Positions 1 to 5,465 of a stretch of 5,465 nt of DNA are shown here, piece by piece. The notes under the pieces were generated by a model. It had not been told where the DNA came from and searched no databases. It worked only from the letters and a program-made list of their open reading frames with translations. Source of the DNA: an uncultured Prevotellaceae bacterium (lineage in GTDB: Bacteria; Bacteroidota; Bacteroidia; Bacteroidales; Bacteroidaceae); the NCBI GenBank assembly GCA_945486445.1, contig CALYTD010000095.1:1-5465 (forward strand), in the 5' to 3' direction. The translations under genes were made by a program, and so were the position numbers. The number at the start of each line of letters is the position of its first letter. Within the stretch, counting starts at the first letter, position 1.

Positions 1-439
1 TGAAGGCTATTGGTAAAAGGTCGCTAATCCCTTCTGCTATTAGGGCTTTTTCACGCGATGTCATGATGATTCTTATTCGGTTTTTGAATCGTTTTTCGCA
101 CTCGGTTATTGCCTGACGGCACATTCCGCAGGGTGAAACGACCTCCTGTGTGAACTCTCCGCTCATGTCCTTTGCCGCCAGTGCTATTGCTGTTATCGGT
201 ACTTGGGGGTAGAGATTGTGCGCTGTTGCGATGGTAGAGCGTTCCGCGCATATTCCTACTGGGTATGATGCGTTCTCCTGATTGGCTCCCTGCACGGTCT
301 TACCATTGGCAAGTAGCACTGCGGCACCTACGCTAAAATGACTGTAAGGGGAGTAGGAGAGGGCGGTGGCATGGCGTGCAGCGGTGGTAAGTGCCGCGTC
401 TTCTGGCGTGAGTTGTGATATCTTGTGTTCTCTAATCAT
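1..439 (-). CDS. cdd: Cytidine deaminase (3' end cut by window edge)
   Basis: Hydrolyses cytidine and deoxycytidine to uridine and deoxyuridine in cytoplasmic pyrimidine salvage. Translating the minus strand from the ATG at 439-437 gives 146 codons with no stop before the window ends; the family is usually about 130-160 residues, so probably only a short C-terminal piece is missing. The zinc-site signature is complete: C64-A-E66 within GICAERS (E66 is the proton-shuttling glutamate) and P103-C-G-M-C107-R-Q. C64, C104 and C107 are the three cysteine zinc ligands expected of the tetrameric class. The segment YSPYSHFSVGAA (about 29-40) and N-Q-E-N-A-S (53-58) are the usual nucleoside-binding regions. 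The start follows the lipoprotein stop by 20 nt, has no clear Shine-Dalgarno and no promoter of its own that I can see, so it is probably the distal gene of the cluster. Confidence 0.93.
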   Translation of the reverse strand, partial: MIREHKISQLTPEDAALTTAARHATALSYSPYSHFSVGAAVLLANGKTVQGANQENASYPVGICAERSTIATAHNLYPQVPITAIALAAKDMSGEFTQEVVSPCGMCRQAITECEKRFKNRIRIIMTSREKALIAEGISDLLPIAF

Positions 440-459
440 GCTGTTTGCTTGCCGTTAGT

Positions 460-1920
460 TTATTCTTTCTTCTCTGTTTCATAACAACCCATGTCAGGTT
501 TCAGTGCATCTCGCGGCCTACCTTTCCTGTCTATTGGTACCTGAGGGTCTGGTATTGCAGTGCCAATTGCCAGTGAACCTTCTTTCGGGGTGAAGTCAAA
601 GAGGAAGTAGTGGGTGTCAAACAACTGGAAACTGTTACGTCCTAACGTCAGCGTGTCTTTCACATCCTCGAAGATACAGTTTGTGAATGTAGTGCTGTCT
701 GTGCTTGTCGGACTGGGTGTTCTGAGCAGACAGTTCTCAAACTTCATGTTGATGGCGGAGTCACCTCTTGTTATATATATGACATCATCGTTGTCTCCTT
801 TTATTATACTGTTCTTGACTGTCAGGGTAAGTGGTACGTATTGTGCCTTTGATGTGTTGGTGCAGACCAATGCCGGACCAGGAATTGGGCCTGTTGGGAA
901 TCTATAATACTGTGCGATTGTGGTGTAGTTGATGTTCACATCGCCACCGATGAATGTCAGACAGGTGTCTAATACGTTACTTATCTGTGTATTCTCTATG
1001 TGTATCTTGCTGTTTATAGCCTTCACTCCGTGCCCGTTTAGGTTGTGTATGGTGGTGTTACGGAGTGTTAGTTTTGCCCGTGTAGCGTCTTGTGAGGAGT
1101 CACAGAGTATGGCGTTGGTGGCTCCATGCAGGTCGGTGTATGCTATTTCGTTGTCGAAGGAGTTACTGCGCAGTGTGATTCCACCCCATTGTCCTGGGTT
1201 GTTGTCATACATAAGGTTGCTCACCATGCGGTCAAGTCTGTCGCATCTGAGTGTTATTTCCTTGTCTTTCTCGCCCAGTGCTTTTAGTGTTCCGTTTACG
1301 TCTATGCCGGCATTGCTATGGAAATATATTGTTGTACCGGGTGCTATGGTGAGGGTAGTGTTGTCTTTTACTGTTATATTGCCATATACCACGACGGGTT
1401 TGCCGTGCGGATTGCTTATCGTTGTGTCATTGTTTACTGTCAGATTCCTTAGTAATATGGCGTCCCATGACCATGCTTTGAGATTTATCTGCTGTGTTAC
1501 GCCGCTTTCGAGGGTAAAAATCAGGTTGTCAGAGACTGGTCGTGGGAGTGTGTCAAGGTTGTTTGCTGAGGTCAGTTCTACAAAGATACGGAGGGAGTCT
1601 CCTTTTCTTAGTTCAAGGTCATTGACCCTATAACCTGTTTTTTCGCTAAGATATGTGCCGTTAACGTTTACCCGGAACCCTGTCTGATTGCCGTTTTGTA
1701 GTCGTGCGTTGGTGATGCGTATGCCGTCACCAGAGTTGTTGTACACGAGGAGTTGTTTGTGTGGGGAGGGTATTGTGGAGAAGACTGTGTCAAGACTTAG
1801 TGTGTCTTTCTCAAATGTCAGTATGTTTGATGGTGACGTACTGAATGTGTCGTCATCGGAACAGGCGGTTAGTGTCAGTGCCAGTGATATGTATATGAGT
1901 GCTGTGTATAGTCTTCTCAT
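460..1920 (-). CDS. Surface-exposed lipoprotein with right-handed beta-helix domain
   Basis: A 486-residue secreted lipoprotein of unknown specific function. Residues 1-20 form a lipoprotein signal peptide: MRR, a hydrophobic stretch, then lipobox L-T-A-C20. The next residues are S-D-D-D, which matches the acidic export tag known to send Bacteroidota lipoproteins to the outer face of the outer membrane. Residues about 30-150 look like a beta-sandwich. Residues about 175-440 show repeated short beta strands rich in N, T, I and G (for example GNITVKDNTTLTIAPGTTIYF, about 180-200, and W-G-G-I-T-L at 245-250), typical of a right-handed parallel beta helix. The C-terminus, with D464-R-K-G-R and D476-M-G-C-Y-E, resembles the tail of choice-of-anchor Q / polymorphic-helix proteins. 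An in-frame ATG exists 32 codons upstream (2016), but it would put charged residues before the signal peptide; the 1920 start overlaps the tilS stop as ATGA. Ligand or substrate cannot be read from the sequence; no polysaccharide-lyase catalytic motif is evident. Confidence 0.88.
   Translation of the reverse strand: MRRLYTALIYISLALTLTACSDDDTFSTSPSNILTFEKDTLSLDTVFSTIPSPHKQLLVYNNSGDGIRITNARLQNGNQTGFRVNVNGTYLSEKTGYRVNDLELRKGDSLRIFVELTSANNLDTLPRPVSDNLIFTLESGVTQQINLKAWSWDAILLRNLTVNNDTTISNPHGKPVVVYGNITVKDNTTLTIAPGTTIYFHSNAGIDVNGTLKALGEKDKEITLRCDRLDRMVSNLMYDNNPGQWGGITLRSNSFDNEIAYTDLHGATNAILCDSSQDATRAKLTLRNTTIHNLNGHGVKAINSKIHIENTQISNVLDTCLTFIGGDVNINYTTIAQYYRFPTGPIPGPALVCTNTSKAQYVPLTLTVKNSIIKGDNDDVIYITRGDSAINMKFENCLLRTPSPTSTDSTTFTNCIFEDVKDTLTLGRNSFQLFDTHYFLFDFTPKEGSLAIGTAIPDPQVPIDRKGRPRDALKPDMGCYETEKKE
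1917..1920 (-). promoter_or_regulatory. ATGA stop/start overlap coupling tilS to the lipoprotein gene
   Basis: The minus-strand bases 1920-1917 read ATGA: ATG starts the lipoprotein and TGA ends tilS. No separate ribosome binding site is apparent before this ATG (the preceding bases are the tilS codons for Q-T-R), so initiation probably depends on ribosomes that terminate on tilS. The overlap is seen directly; coupling is inferred from the known behaviour of such overlaps. Confidence 0.7.
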
Positions 1921-3269
1921 CGTGTCTGAGGTTTGTTTATATAACGTATTGTCAGTACTTTTATTGTGCTGGCGCTGCATGATGCCTTTTGTGATGTGCG
2001 TTCTCCTATCAGCCATATTATGTTTCCTTTGGCGTCTTCTGCCACCATTTGTCTTTTTCGTTGGAAGTAGTTGCGTTTTTTATCGGTCAGATAGTCGCTT
2101 ACAAGTCTGCTTCCCTTCATTCCGAATGGCACGAAGTTGTCTCCTTGCCTTGCCTTTCTTATGGTCAGGGGGAATGTTACTTTGTCGGCATCGAGTGTTA
2201 CGCACAGCCTTTCCTTGCTTGGTGTGAAGTGTGGGTCGCGCTCGGTTATGCTTACTTCTATGCGTGTGTTCTCCTTATATATATATATGCCGCTTTCTGG
2301 TATCTTTATTTTTGTTTCGCTGTTGTCTTCTTCTCGTTTTTCAATTAGGAATGTTCCGCGGTCTGATGCCAGTGTGTGTGTGGTTGAGTTCCATATCTTT
2401 CCTGATGGTGCGGCAAGGTTTTGGTATATTTGTCGTATTTGTTGCGGTGTGAAGTTGTAGTTTGTCAGGATGGTGAAGAGGGTCTGTTCCGGCGACGGTT
2501 GTGTGAGAATACTGTTTGTTGCGAACATGAAACCGCCGTCTTCCGTGCTTATGAGGCATTCTTTCACACTCGTTTCCACCGCATGGTCTATGATTTTGGC
2601 TGCTTCTGCCACGTTGTTTATTGTGCGATTGATGTTTTCTGCCGCTGCGGGGTTGATGCTTTTAAGCATTGGTATGAGGTTCAGTCGCACTTTGTTGCGT
2701 GTCACTTCGTCTGTAAGGTTTGTGCTGTCGGTGACGTAGGGTTGTGATATTAGTGTGAGATAGTCTGTTATCTCTTCTCTGCTGAGGCACAGCAGTGGGC
2801 GTATTATGTTACCGTTACGTGGTTTTATGCCTGTCAGTCCCTGTATTCCTGTGCCTCTGATGAGGTTCATCAGTACTGTCTCCACGTTGTCATCACGGTG
2901 GTGTGCCACGGCTATGTCTGCTGCTCCTATTGCTTTTCTCAGTTCTTCGAAGTAGTCATAGCGCAGTTCTCGTGCTGCCATCTCTATGCTTACCTTGTGT
3001 GTTTCGGCGTATGTGCGTGTGTCAAAGTGTACGAGGTGTAGTGTTACTCCGAGGCTTTGGCATAGTTGTTGGCAGAAGTTCTCGTCTCGTTGGCTCTCAT
3101 CTCCACGCAGTTGGAAGTTGCAGTGCACGGCGTGTACGTTGTATTTCATCTGCAGCATCATGCGGAGCAGGCATACGGAGTCTGCTCCTCCTGACAGGGC
3201 AACGAGGTGAGTGTGGTCTTTGTTGAACAGGTTGTGTTCTTTAATGTATGTCTTTACTTTGTTGAGCAT
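1917..3269 (-). CDS. tilS: tRNA(Ile)-lysidine synthetase
   Basis: ATP-dependent enzyme that attaches lysine to C34 of the CAU-anticodon tRNA-Ile, so that it reads AUA as isoleucine; normally essential and cytoplasmic. The 450-residue length fits the long, multi-domain form. The N-terminal PP-loop is S26-G-G-A-D-S31. It is followed by VHCNFQLRGDES (48-59) and AHHRDDNVETVL (122-133), both standard conserved segments of the N-type ATPase core. DSTN at 181-184 with RNKVR at 191-195 is the usual region near the tRNA/lysine site. A poorly conserved middle domain (about 205-350) leads to the C-terminal TilS domain, with QGDNFVPFGMKGSRLVSDYLTD at about 375-396 and IGERT at 421-425. The ATG at 3269 lies 3 nt after the rlmI stop, and its stop (TGA, 1919-1917) overlaps the start of the lipoprotein gene. 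It appears intact with no missing key residue. Confidence 0.96.
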   Translation of the reverse strand: MLNKVKTYIKEHNLFNKDHTHLVALSGGADSVCLLRMMLQMKYNVHAVHCNFQLRGDESQRDENFCQQLCQSLGVTLHLVHFDTRTYAETHKVSIEMAARELRYDYFEELRKAIGAADIAVAHHRDDNVETVLMNLIRGTGIQGLTGIKPRNGNIIRPLLCLSREEITDYLTLISQPYVTDSTNLTDEVTRNKVRLNLIPMLKSINPAAAENINRTINNVAEAAKIIDHAVETSVKECLISTEDGGFMFATNSILTQPSPEQTLFTILTNYNFTPQQIRQIYQNLAAPSGKIWNSTTHTLASDRGTFLIEKREEDNSETKIKIPESGIYIYKENTRIEVSITERDPHFTPSKERLCVTLDADKVTFPLTIRKARQGDNFVPFGMKGSRLVSDYLTDKKRNYFQRKRQMVAEDAKGNIIWLIGERTSQKASCSASTIKVLTIRYINKPQTR

Positions 3270-3279
3270 ATATTACTCC
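3270..3279 (-). promoter_or_regulatory. Shine-Dalgarno-like GGAG for tilS, inside the end of rlmI
   Basis: On the minus strand GGAG (3279-3276) is followed by six bases, including the rlmI stop TAA, and then the tilS ATG. GGAG also encodes part of the last codons of rlmI. Ribosomes ending on rlmI would therefore stop over the tilS initiation site. It is the only start in this window with a recognisable Shine-Dalgarno at good spacing, and it supports ATG 3269 as the real start. It may be coincidental, since Bacteroidota depend little on such sites. Confidence 0.45.
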
Positions 3280-4448
3280 ACGTATAATACGAGGCCTTTC
3301 AGGTATTCTCCCTCAGGGTGATAGATGTTGATTGGGTGGTCAGCGGGCTGGTGAAGTTGGTGCAGTATTCTTACCTTGCGTCCTGATTGTGCTGCGGCTG
3401 TGAACACTGCGTTGCGGAAGTTGTCTTTTGTCACTACTTGTGAGCATGAGAATGTGAACACTATCCCTCCGGGTTTGATCTTCTCAAAGGCCTTGACGTT
3501 TAGTCGGGTATAGCCTTTTAGGGCATTGTGTAGTGCTCCGCGGTGCTTCGCGAAGGCTGGTGGGTCGAGGATTATGAGGTCATAGTTTGAGCCGGCTTGT
3601 TCGAGATACTTGAATGCGTCCTCGCAGAAGGCGGCGTGACGGGTGTCGCCGGGGAAGTTGAGTTCTACGTTTTTTGTGGTCAGTTCTATTGCTTTTGCTG
3701 AACTGTCAACGGAGTGTACCAGTTCTGCTCCGCCTCTCATGGCGTAGAATGAGAATCCTCCTGTGTAGCAGAACATGTTGAGTACCTTCTTCCCCTTGGC
3801 GAAATGTTCAAGCAGTGAGCGGTTTTCTCTTTGGTCAACAAAGAATCCTGTCTTCTGTCCTTTCAGCCAATCGACATGGAATTTCAGCCCGTTCTCAAGT
3901 GCTATGTTCTCTTCTGTCCCTCCATAGATGAATCCGTTTTCCTGTCCGAGGTCTGCCTTGAAAGGGAGTGTTGTCTCACTTTTGTAATAAACATTCTCTA
4001 TTCTGCTACCCATTACGCCTATCAGTTCTTCGGCAATGGCCTTTCGTGCGTAGTGCATTCCTACGCTGTGGGCCTGCATCACGGCAGTCTTTCCGTAGCA
4101 GTCAATGATAAGCCCCGGCAGGTTGTCGCCTTCACCGTGTACCAGTCGGTAGGTGTTGTTCTGTGGGTTATCGGCTATGCCGATGCTTCTGCGCATTTGT
4201 AGTGCTATGGAGAGTCTCTCACGCCAGAACGTGTTGTTGACGGGCTCATCGTTGAATGTGAGGATACGTACTGCGATGCTGCCTATCTGGTAGTGTCCTC
4301 GTCCGATGAACGCACCGTTGTTGCATATCACATCTACGGTGTCGCCCTCCTTTATTCCTTCATCCATGCTTTGTATTGCACCGGAGAAGACCCATGGGTG
4401 GAAGCGTTTGAGGCTCTCTTCCTTGCCTCTTTTCAGGTATATTTTCAT
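3273..4448 (-). CDS. rlmI: Class I SAM-dependent rRNA methyltransferase, RlmI-like (23S rRNA m5C)
   Basis: A 391-residue protein of the RlmI/YccW family (COG1092-type), whose E. coli member makes 5-methylcytosine at position 1962 of 23S rRNA. The N-terminal PUA domain is at about 1-75, with RFHPWVFSGAI (15-25) as the typical start of the fold. A middle linker contains RLVHGEGDNLPGLIID (101-116), a family hallmark, and K-G-Q-K-T-G-F-F-V-D-Q-R-E-N-R (196-210), another one. The C-terminal Rossmann methyltransferase follows: SAM-binding motif VLNMFCYTGGFSFYA (222-236), acidic V-D at 247-248, motif LDPPAFAK (294-301), and FTFSCSQ (331-337), where C335 is the likely catalytic nucleophile. Start ATG 4448 is preceded by an A-rich tract (AAAAAAGA), common for this phylum. 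It is first in the tight cluster, so any promoter should lie in the 303-bp gap upstream; no clear TTTG/TAnnTTTG pair is seen there. The exact target base in this organism is inferred from homology. Confidence 0.92.
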   Translation of the reverse strand: MKIYLKRGKEESLKRFHPWVFSGAIQSMDEGIKEGDTVDVICNNGAFIGRGHYQIGSIAVRILTFNDEPVNNTFWRERLSIALQMRRSIGIADNPQNNTYRLVHGEGDNLPGLIIDCYGKTAVMQAHSVGMHYARKAIAEELIGVMGSRIENVYYKSETTLPFKADLGQENGFIYGGTEENIALENGLKFHVDWLKGQKTGFFVDQRENRSLLEHFAKGKKVLNMFCYTGGFSFYAMRGGAELVHSVDSSAKAIELTTKNVELNFPGDTRHAAFCEDAFKYLEQAGSNYDLIILDPPAFAKHRGALHNALKGYTRLNVKAFEKIKPGGIVFTFSCSQVVTKDNFRNAVFTAAAQSGRKVRILHQLHQPADHPINIYHPEGEYLKGLVLYVE

Positions 4449-4604
4449 TCTTTTTTGATTGTTTATATTGTGGTTGAGAAGGTGTTTTATGTGTTATTCC
4501 CTACTGACGGTAGGGGTGAAGGTGATGGTTTACAGTCCTTGTGCGACCGTATTGCGAGGGTGTGCATACCCTGTTGTCACAGGTCGGCGCATGGGTGGTG
4601 TTGT
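4449..4604. other. Leader region upstream of rlmI, no gene seen
   Basis: This is the half of the intergenic gap next to rlmI. I find no convincing small gene and no match to the Bacteroidota promoter pattern on the minus strand. It contains two short hairpins: 4499-4515 (CCCTAC / GTAGGG, 5-nt loop) and 4570-4583 (CCTGT / ACAGG, 4-nt loop). Neither is followed by a T-run on the minus strand, so they are not obvious intrinsic terminators. They could be part of the 5' untranslated region of the rlmI transcript, but their strength is modest. Confidence 0.4.
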
Positions 4605-4641
4605 AATCAGCACCTTTTTACCTTGCTATCAGGTGCTGATT
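4605..4641. repeat. Inverted repeat, 11-bp perfect stem
   Basis: AATCAGCACCT (4605-4615) is the exact reverse complement of AGGTGCTGATT (4631-4641), with a 15-nt loop. A second copy of TATCAGGTGCT at 4649-4659 can pair with the left arm over AGCACCT as well, so two mutually exclusive hairpins are possible. No T-run follows on either strand, so it does not look like a standard terminator. Confidence 0.6.
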
Positions 4642-4668
4642 GCGTTGTTATCAGGTGCTTTTTACTGT

Positions 4669-4687
4669 GTGATTTGCACCAAATCAC
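4669..4687. repeat. Inverted repeat, 8-bp perfect stem with 3-nt loop
   Basis: GTGATTTG (4669-4676) pairs perfectly with CAAATCAC (4680-4687) around the loop CAC. It lies inside the 11-nt repeat cluster, about 65 bases downstream of the exonuclease stop on the minus strand. It could help stop or process the exonuclease transcript, although there is no T-run behind it. Confidence 0.5.
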
Positions 4688-4751
4688 CTGACGGTGAGTT
4701 CTTCTTGCCTTGCTATGGCGTTTGGTTTGACGCTGTCAGGCGTGCGGTGTT

Positions 4752-5246
4752 TCATTCCGCTTCGGTGCTTGCCTCTGCTGGTTCGGGTTCTGGCACCACC
4801 ACGAGTTCATAGTCATTCGTCTCTTTCAGACGCAGGTATTCCTTGTATAACCTTATGCAGGCCCATGCGTCAGTGGCGGCATAACCCTTCTGTTTGTCTG
4901 TCAGCACATCGTTGTCCCAATTGCTTAGTTGCTCGCGTTTTGATATTCTCTCTCCGAAAAGGTTGGCGTATAGTTTCGCAAGGCTCATGTCTTCTATTCC
5001 GAGTTCCTTCATGTGCTCTTGCAGTTCAAAGAATCCCTTGGGAGAAAATTCCCCCCTTTTGTGTAGGGAGGCTATGTCATCGTGCCATGACAGGCCTATC
5101 TTTCTCACGTCAGTAGTTTCAAGCAAGCGTATTATGGCGGGGCAAAGGCCTATTCTGTTGAGCCTGAACAGGAAGCAGGTGTCCTCTGTGCTTACTTGCA
5201 GCAGTGCCACCTTGTTTTGTCTTCCTGACAAACTTATTCGCAGCAA
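4752..5246 (-). pseudogene. 3'-5' exonuclease (RNase D-like, DEDDy), N-terminally truncated
   Basis: The 164-residue frame is clearly the C-terminal two thirds of a DEDDy 3'-5' exonuclease domain as found in Bacteroidota. It joins the family at Q10-N-K-V-A-L-L-Q-V-S-T. It then shows the second catalytic region GLSWHDD (51-57), GIEDMSLAKLYA (83-94), LSNW (107-110), and the third motif Y122-A-A-T-D126. The first motif, D-x-E in the usual D-T-E-T, lies before this point in full-length members and is absent. Upstream, the frame runs only eight further codons to a TAA at 5273-5271, with no ATG; the only starts are TTG 5246 or CTG 5261. None of the minus-strand frames up to the window edge encodes a D-T-E motif. 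Without it the two-metal site cannot form, so nuclease activity is unlikely. The tail (about 150-164) is acidic and P/E-rich. A short non-catalytic protein starting at TTG remains possible. Confidence 0.8.
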
Positions 5247-5295
5247 CTGGTTCGCAAACAGAAAGTAAGTTTATACATTACAACAAGAATCTATT

Positions 5296-5326
5296 ATTAA
5301 CGTGAGTTCGATGAATTCACGTTAAT
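5296..5326. repeat. 31-nt near-perfect palindrome
   Basis: The outer arms ATTAACGTGA (5296-5305) and TCACGTTAAT (5317-5326) are exact reverse complements. Inside them TTC (5307-5309) pairs with GAA (5313-5315), separated by G/T mismatches at 5306/5316 and 5310/5312 around the centre at 5311. Such a symmetrical site could be a protein-binding operator, a dispersed intergenic repeat or a hairpin. On the plus strand it is followed by TTGCTTTTTG, so a terminator reading in that direction is possible, but no plus-strand gene leads into it. Confidence 0.7.
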
Positions 5327-5400
5327 TGCTTTTTGCTCCTTTGTACTTGTTTTATCTTCCTACCATATATCTTTTTCAGATATCGGCTTGATAACAGATG

Positions 5401-5465
5401 AATCACCCATTAATCACCCACTAATCACCCACTAATCACCCACTAATCACCCACTAATCACCCAC
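5401..5465. repeat. 11-bp tandem repeat array, unit AATCACCCACT, continuing past the edge
   Basis: Six consecutive units in phase: 5401-5411 (AATCACCCATT, one change at position 10), four exact copies from 5412 to 5455, and ten bases of a sixth at 5456-5465 where the window stops. The minus strand reads GTGGGTGATTA repeatedly, with one GGG run per unit. There are no spacers, so it is not a CRISPR. The near-identity of units indicates recent slippage or expansion, and copy number may vary between strains. Confidence 0.95.

Larger units (their letters stand above)
4605..4714. repeat. Intergenic cluster of related 11-nt units
   Basis: Read on the minus strand from 4659 down to 4605, the sequence divides cleanly into 11-mers: AGCACCTGATA, ACAACGCAATC, AGCACCTGATA, GCAAGGTAAAA, AGGTGCTGATT. 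The first and third are identical, giving a 22-nt direct repeat (4627-4637 and 4649-4659 on the plus strand). The third unit together with the neighbouring bases is the inverted complement of the fifth. In the same phase, 4660-4670 is ACACAGTAAAA, 4682-4692 is GTCAGGTGATT and 4704-4714 is AGCAAGGCAAG, which echo the AAAA-ending, GGTGATT and GCAAGG units. The block lies between the exonuclease remnant and the rlmI leader. It is not a CRISPR (units far too short, no spacers). I infer an imperfect, degraded or recombining intergenic repeat; its role is unknown. Confidence 0.6.
5247..5465. other. Non-coding edge region upstream of the exonuclease remnant
   Basis: About 220 bases of AT-rich DNA with no supportable gene, RNA gene or clear promoter. 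In order on the plus strand it contains the 31-nt palindrome, a small AT hairpin at 5367-5383 (ATATCT / AGATAT, loop TTTTC) and the 11-bp tandem array. The missing exonuclease N-terminus is not encoded here in any frame, so this DNA was probably joined to the gene by a rearrangement or deletion. Confidence 0.5.

Noticed and set aside
51..251. Minus-strand frame of 66 codons at the left end
   Set aside because: It lies in another frame of cdd, where the zinc-site motifs show the true reading frame.
614..1633. Long open frames on the plus strand opposite the lipoprotein gene (614-907 and 929-1633)
   Set aside because: They are antisense to a well-supported gene, resemble no family I know, and have the composition expected of the complement of beta-helix coding sequence.
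1921..2016. N-terminal extension of the lipoprotein by 32 codons to an upstream ATG
   Set aside because: It would place charged and polar residues ahead of the signal peptide and overlap tilS by about 100 bases; the ATG at 1920 gives a standard signal peptide with the lipobox cysteine at residue 20.
4459..4812. Plus-strand frame of 117 codons crossing the intergenic gap
   Set aside because: It runs through the 11-nt repeats and into the antisense of the exonuclease 3' end, has no recognisable domain, and its hydrophobic look follows from the repeat composition. Its 5' half also faces the rlmI leader.
5247..5280. Bacteroidota-type promoter driving the short exonuclease frame (TACTTTC on the minus strand)
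   Set aside because: It only loosely fits TAnnTTTG and lacks a properly spaced TTTG upstream element.
5296..5336. Intrinsic terminator on the plus strand (palindrome followed by TTGCTTTTTG)
   Set aside because: No plus-strand gene lies upstream of it and the T-run is interrupted; the palindrome is reported as a repeat instead.
5360..5410. Minus-strand 16-codon frame starting MGDSSVIK next to the tandem array
   Set aside because: It is too short, without a clear ribosome binding site or family resemblance, and its ATG comes from the one variant repeat unit; most likely chance.
5401..5465. CRISPR array or G-quadruplex in the tandem repeats
   Set aside because: There are no spacers and the unit is 11 bp, so not CRISPR. 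The minus strand has one GGG per 11 bases with 8-base loops, which is long for a stable quadruplex.

Overview
The window looks like a chromosomal segment of a Bacteroidota bacterium, most likely Bacteroidales and Prevotella- or Bacteroides-like. The reasons are the form of the TilS and RlmI-like proteins, a lipoprotein whose signal-peptide cysteine is followed by an acidic SDDD stretch (the kind of surface-export tag known from this phylum), and starts that mostly lack a Shine-Dalgarno sequence and are preceded by A-rich DNA. The genus is an inference from memory of these families; no search was run.

All recognisable genes lie on the minus strand, so the order of transcription is from high to low coordinates. 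It begins with a non-coding edge (about 5247-5465) that holds an 11-bp tandem repeat running off the window and a near-perfect 31-nt palindrome. Next comes a 3'-5' exonuclease reading frame (4752-5246) that has lost its N-terminal third, including the first catalytic acidic motif. A 303-bp intergenic region (4449-4751) follows, with an unusual set of related 11-nt units and hairpins. After it lies a compact four-gene cluster: an RlmI-like 23S rRNA methyltransferase (3273-4448), tRNA(Ile) lysidine synthetase tilS (1917-3269), a beta-helix surface lipoprotein (460-1920) and cytidine deaminase cdd (1-439, cut by the window edge).

The four genes are packed like an operon. There are 3 nt between rlmI and tilS, tilS and the lipoprotein gene overlap by 4 nt (ATGA), and 20 nt separate the lipoprotein gene from cdd. 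Two genes modify RNA needed for translation, one salvages pyrimidine nucleosides, and the lipoprotein appears to be a passenger expressed with them. I see no functional link between it and the others beyond co-expression.

I found no new defence, mobile or metabolic system. What deserves a second look is the non-coding DNA on both sides of the truncated exonuclease: two separate regions built on an 11-nt period with partly shared sequence, a long palindrome, and a gene that ends abruptly at its 5' side next to them.
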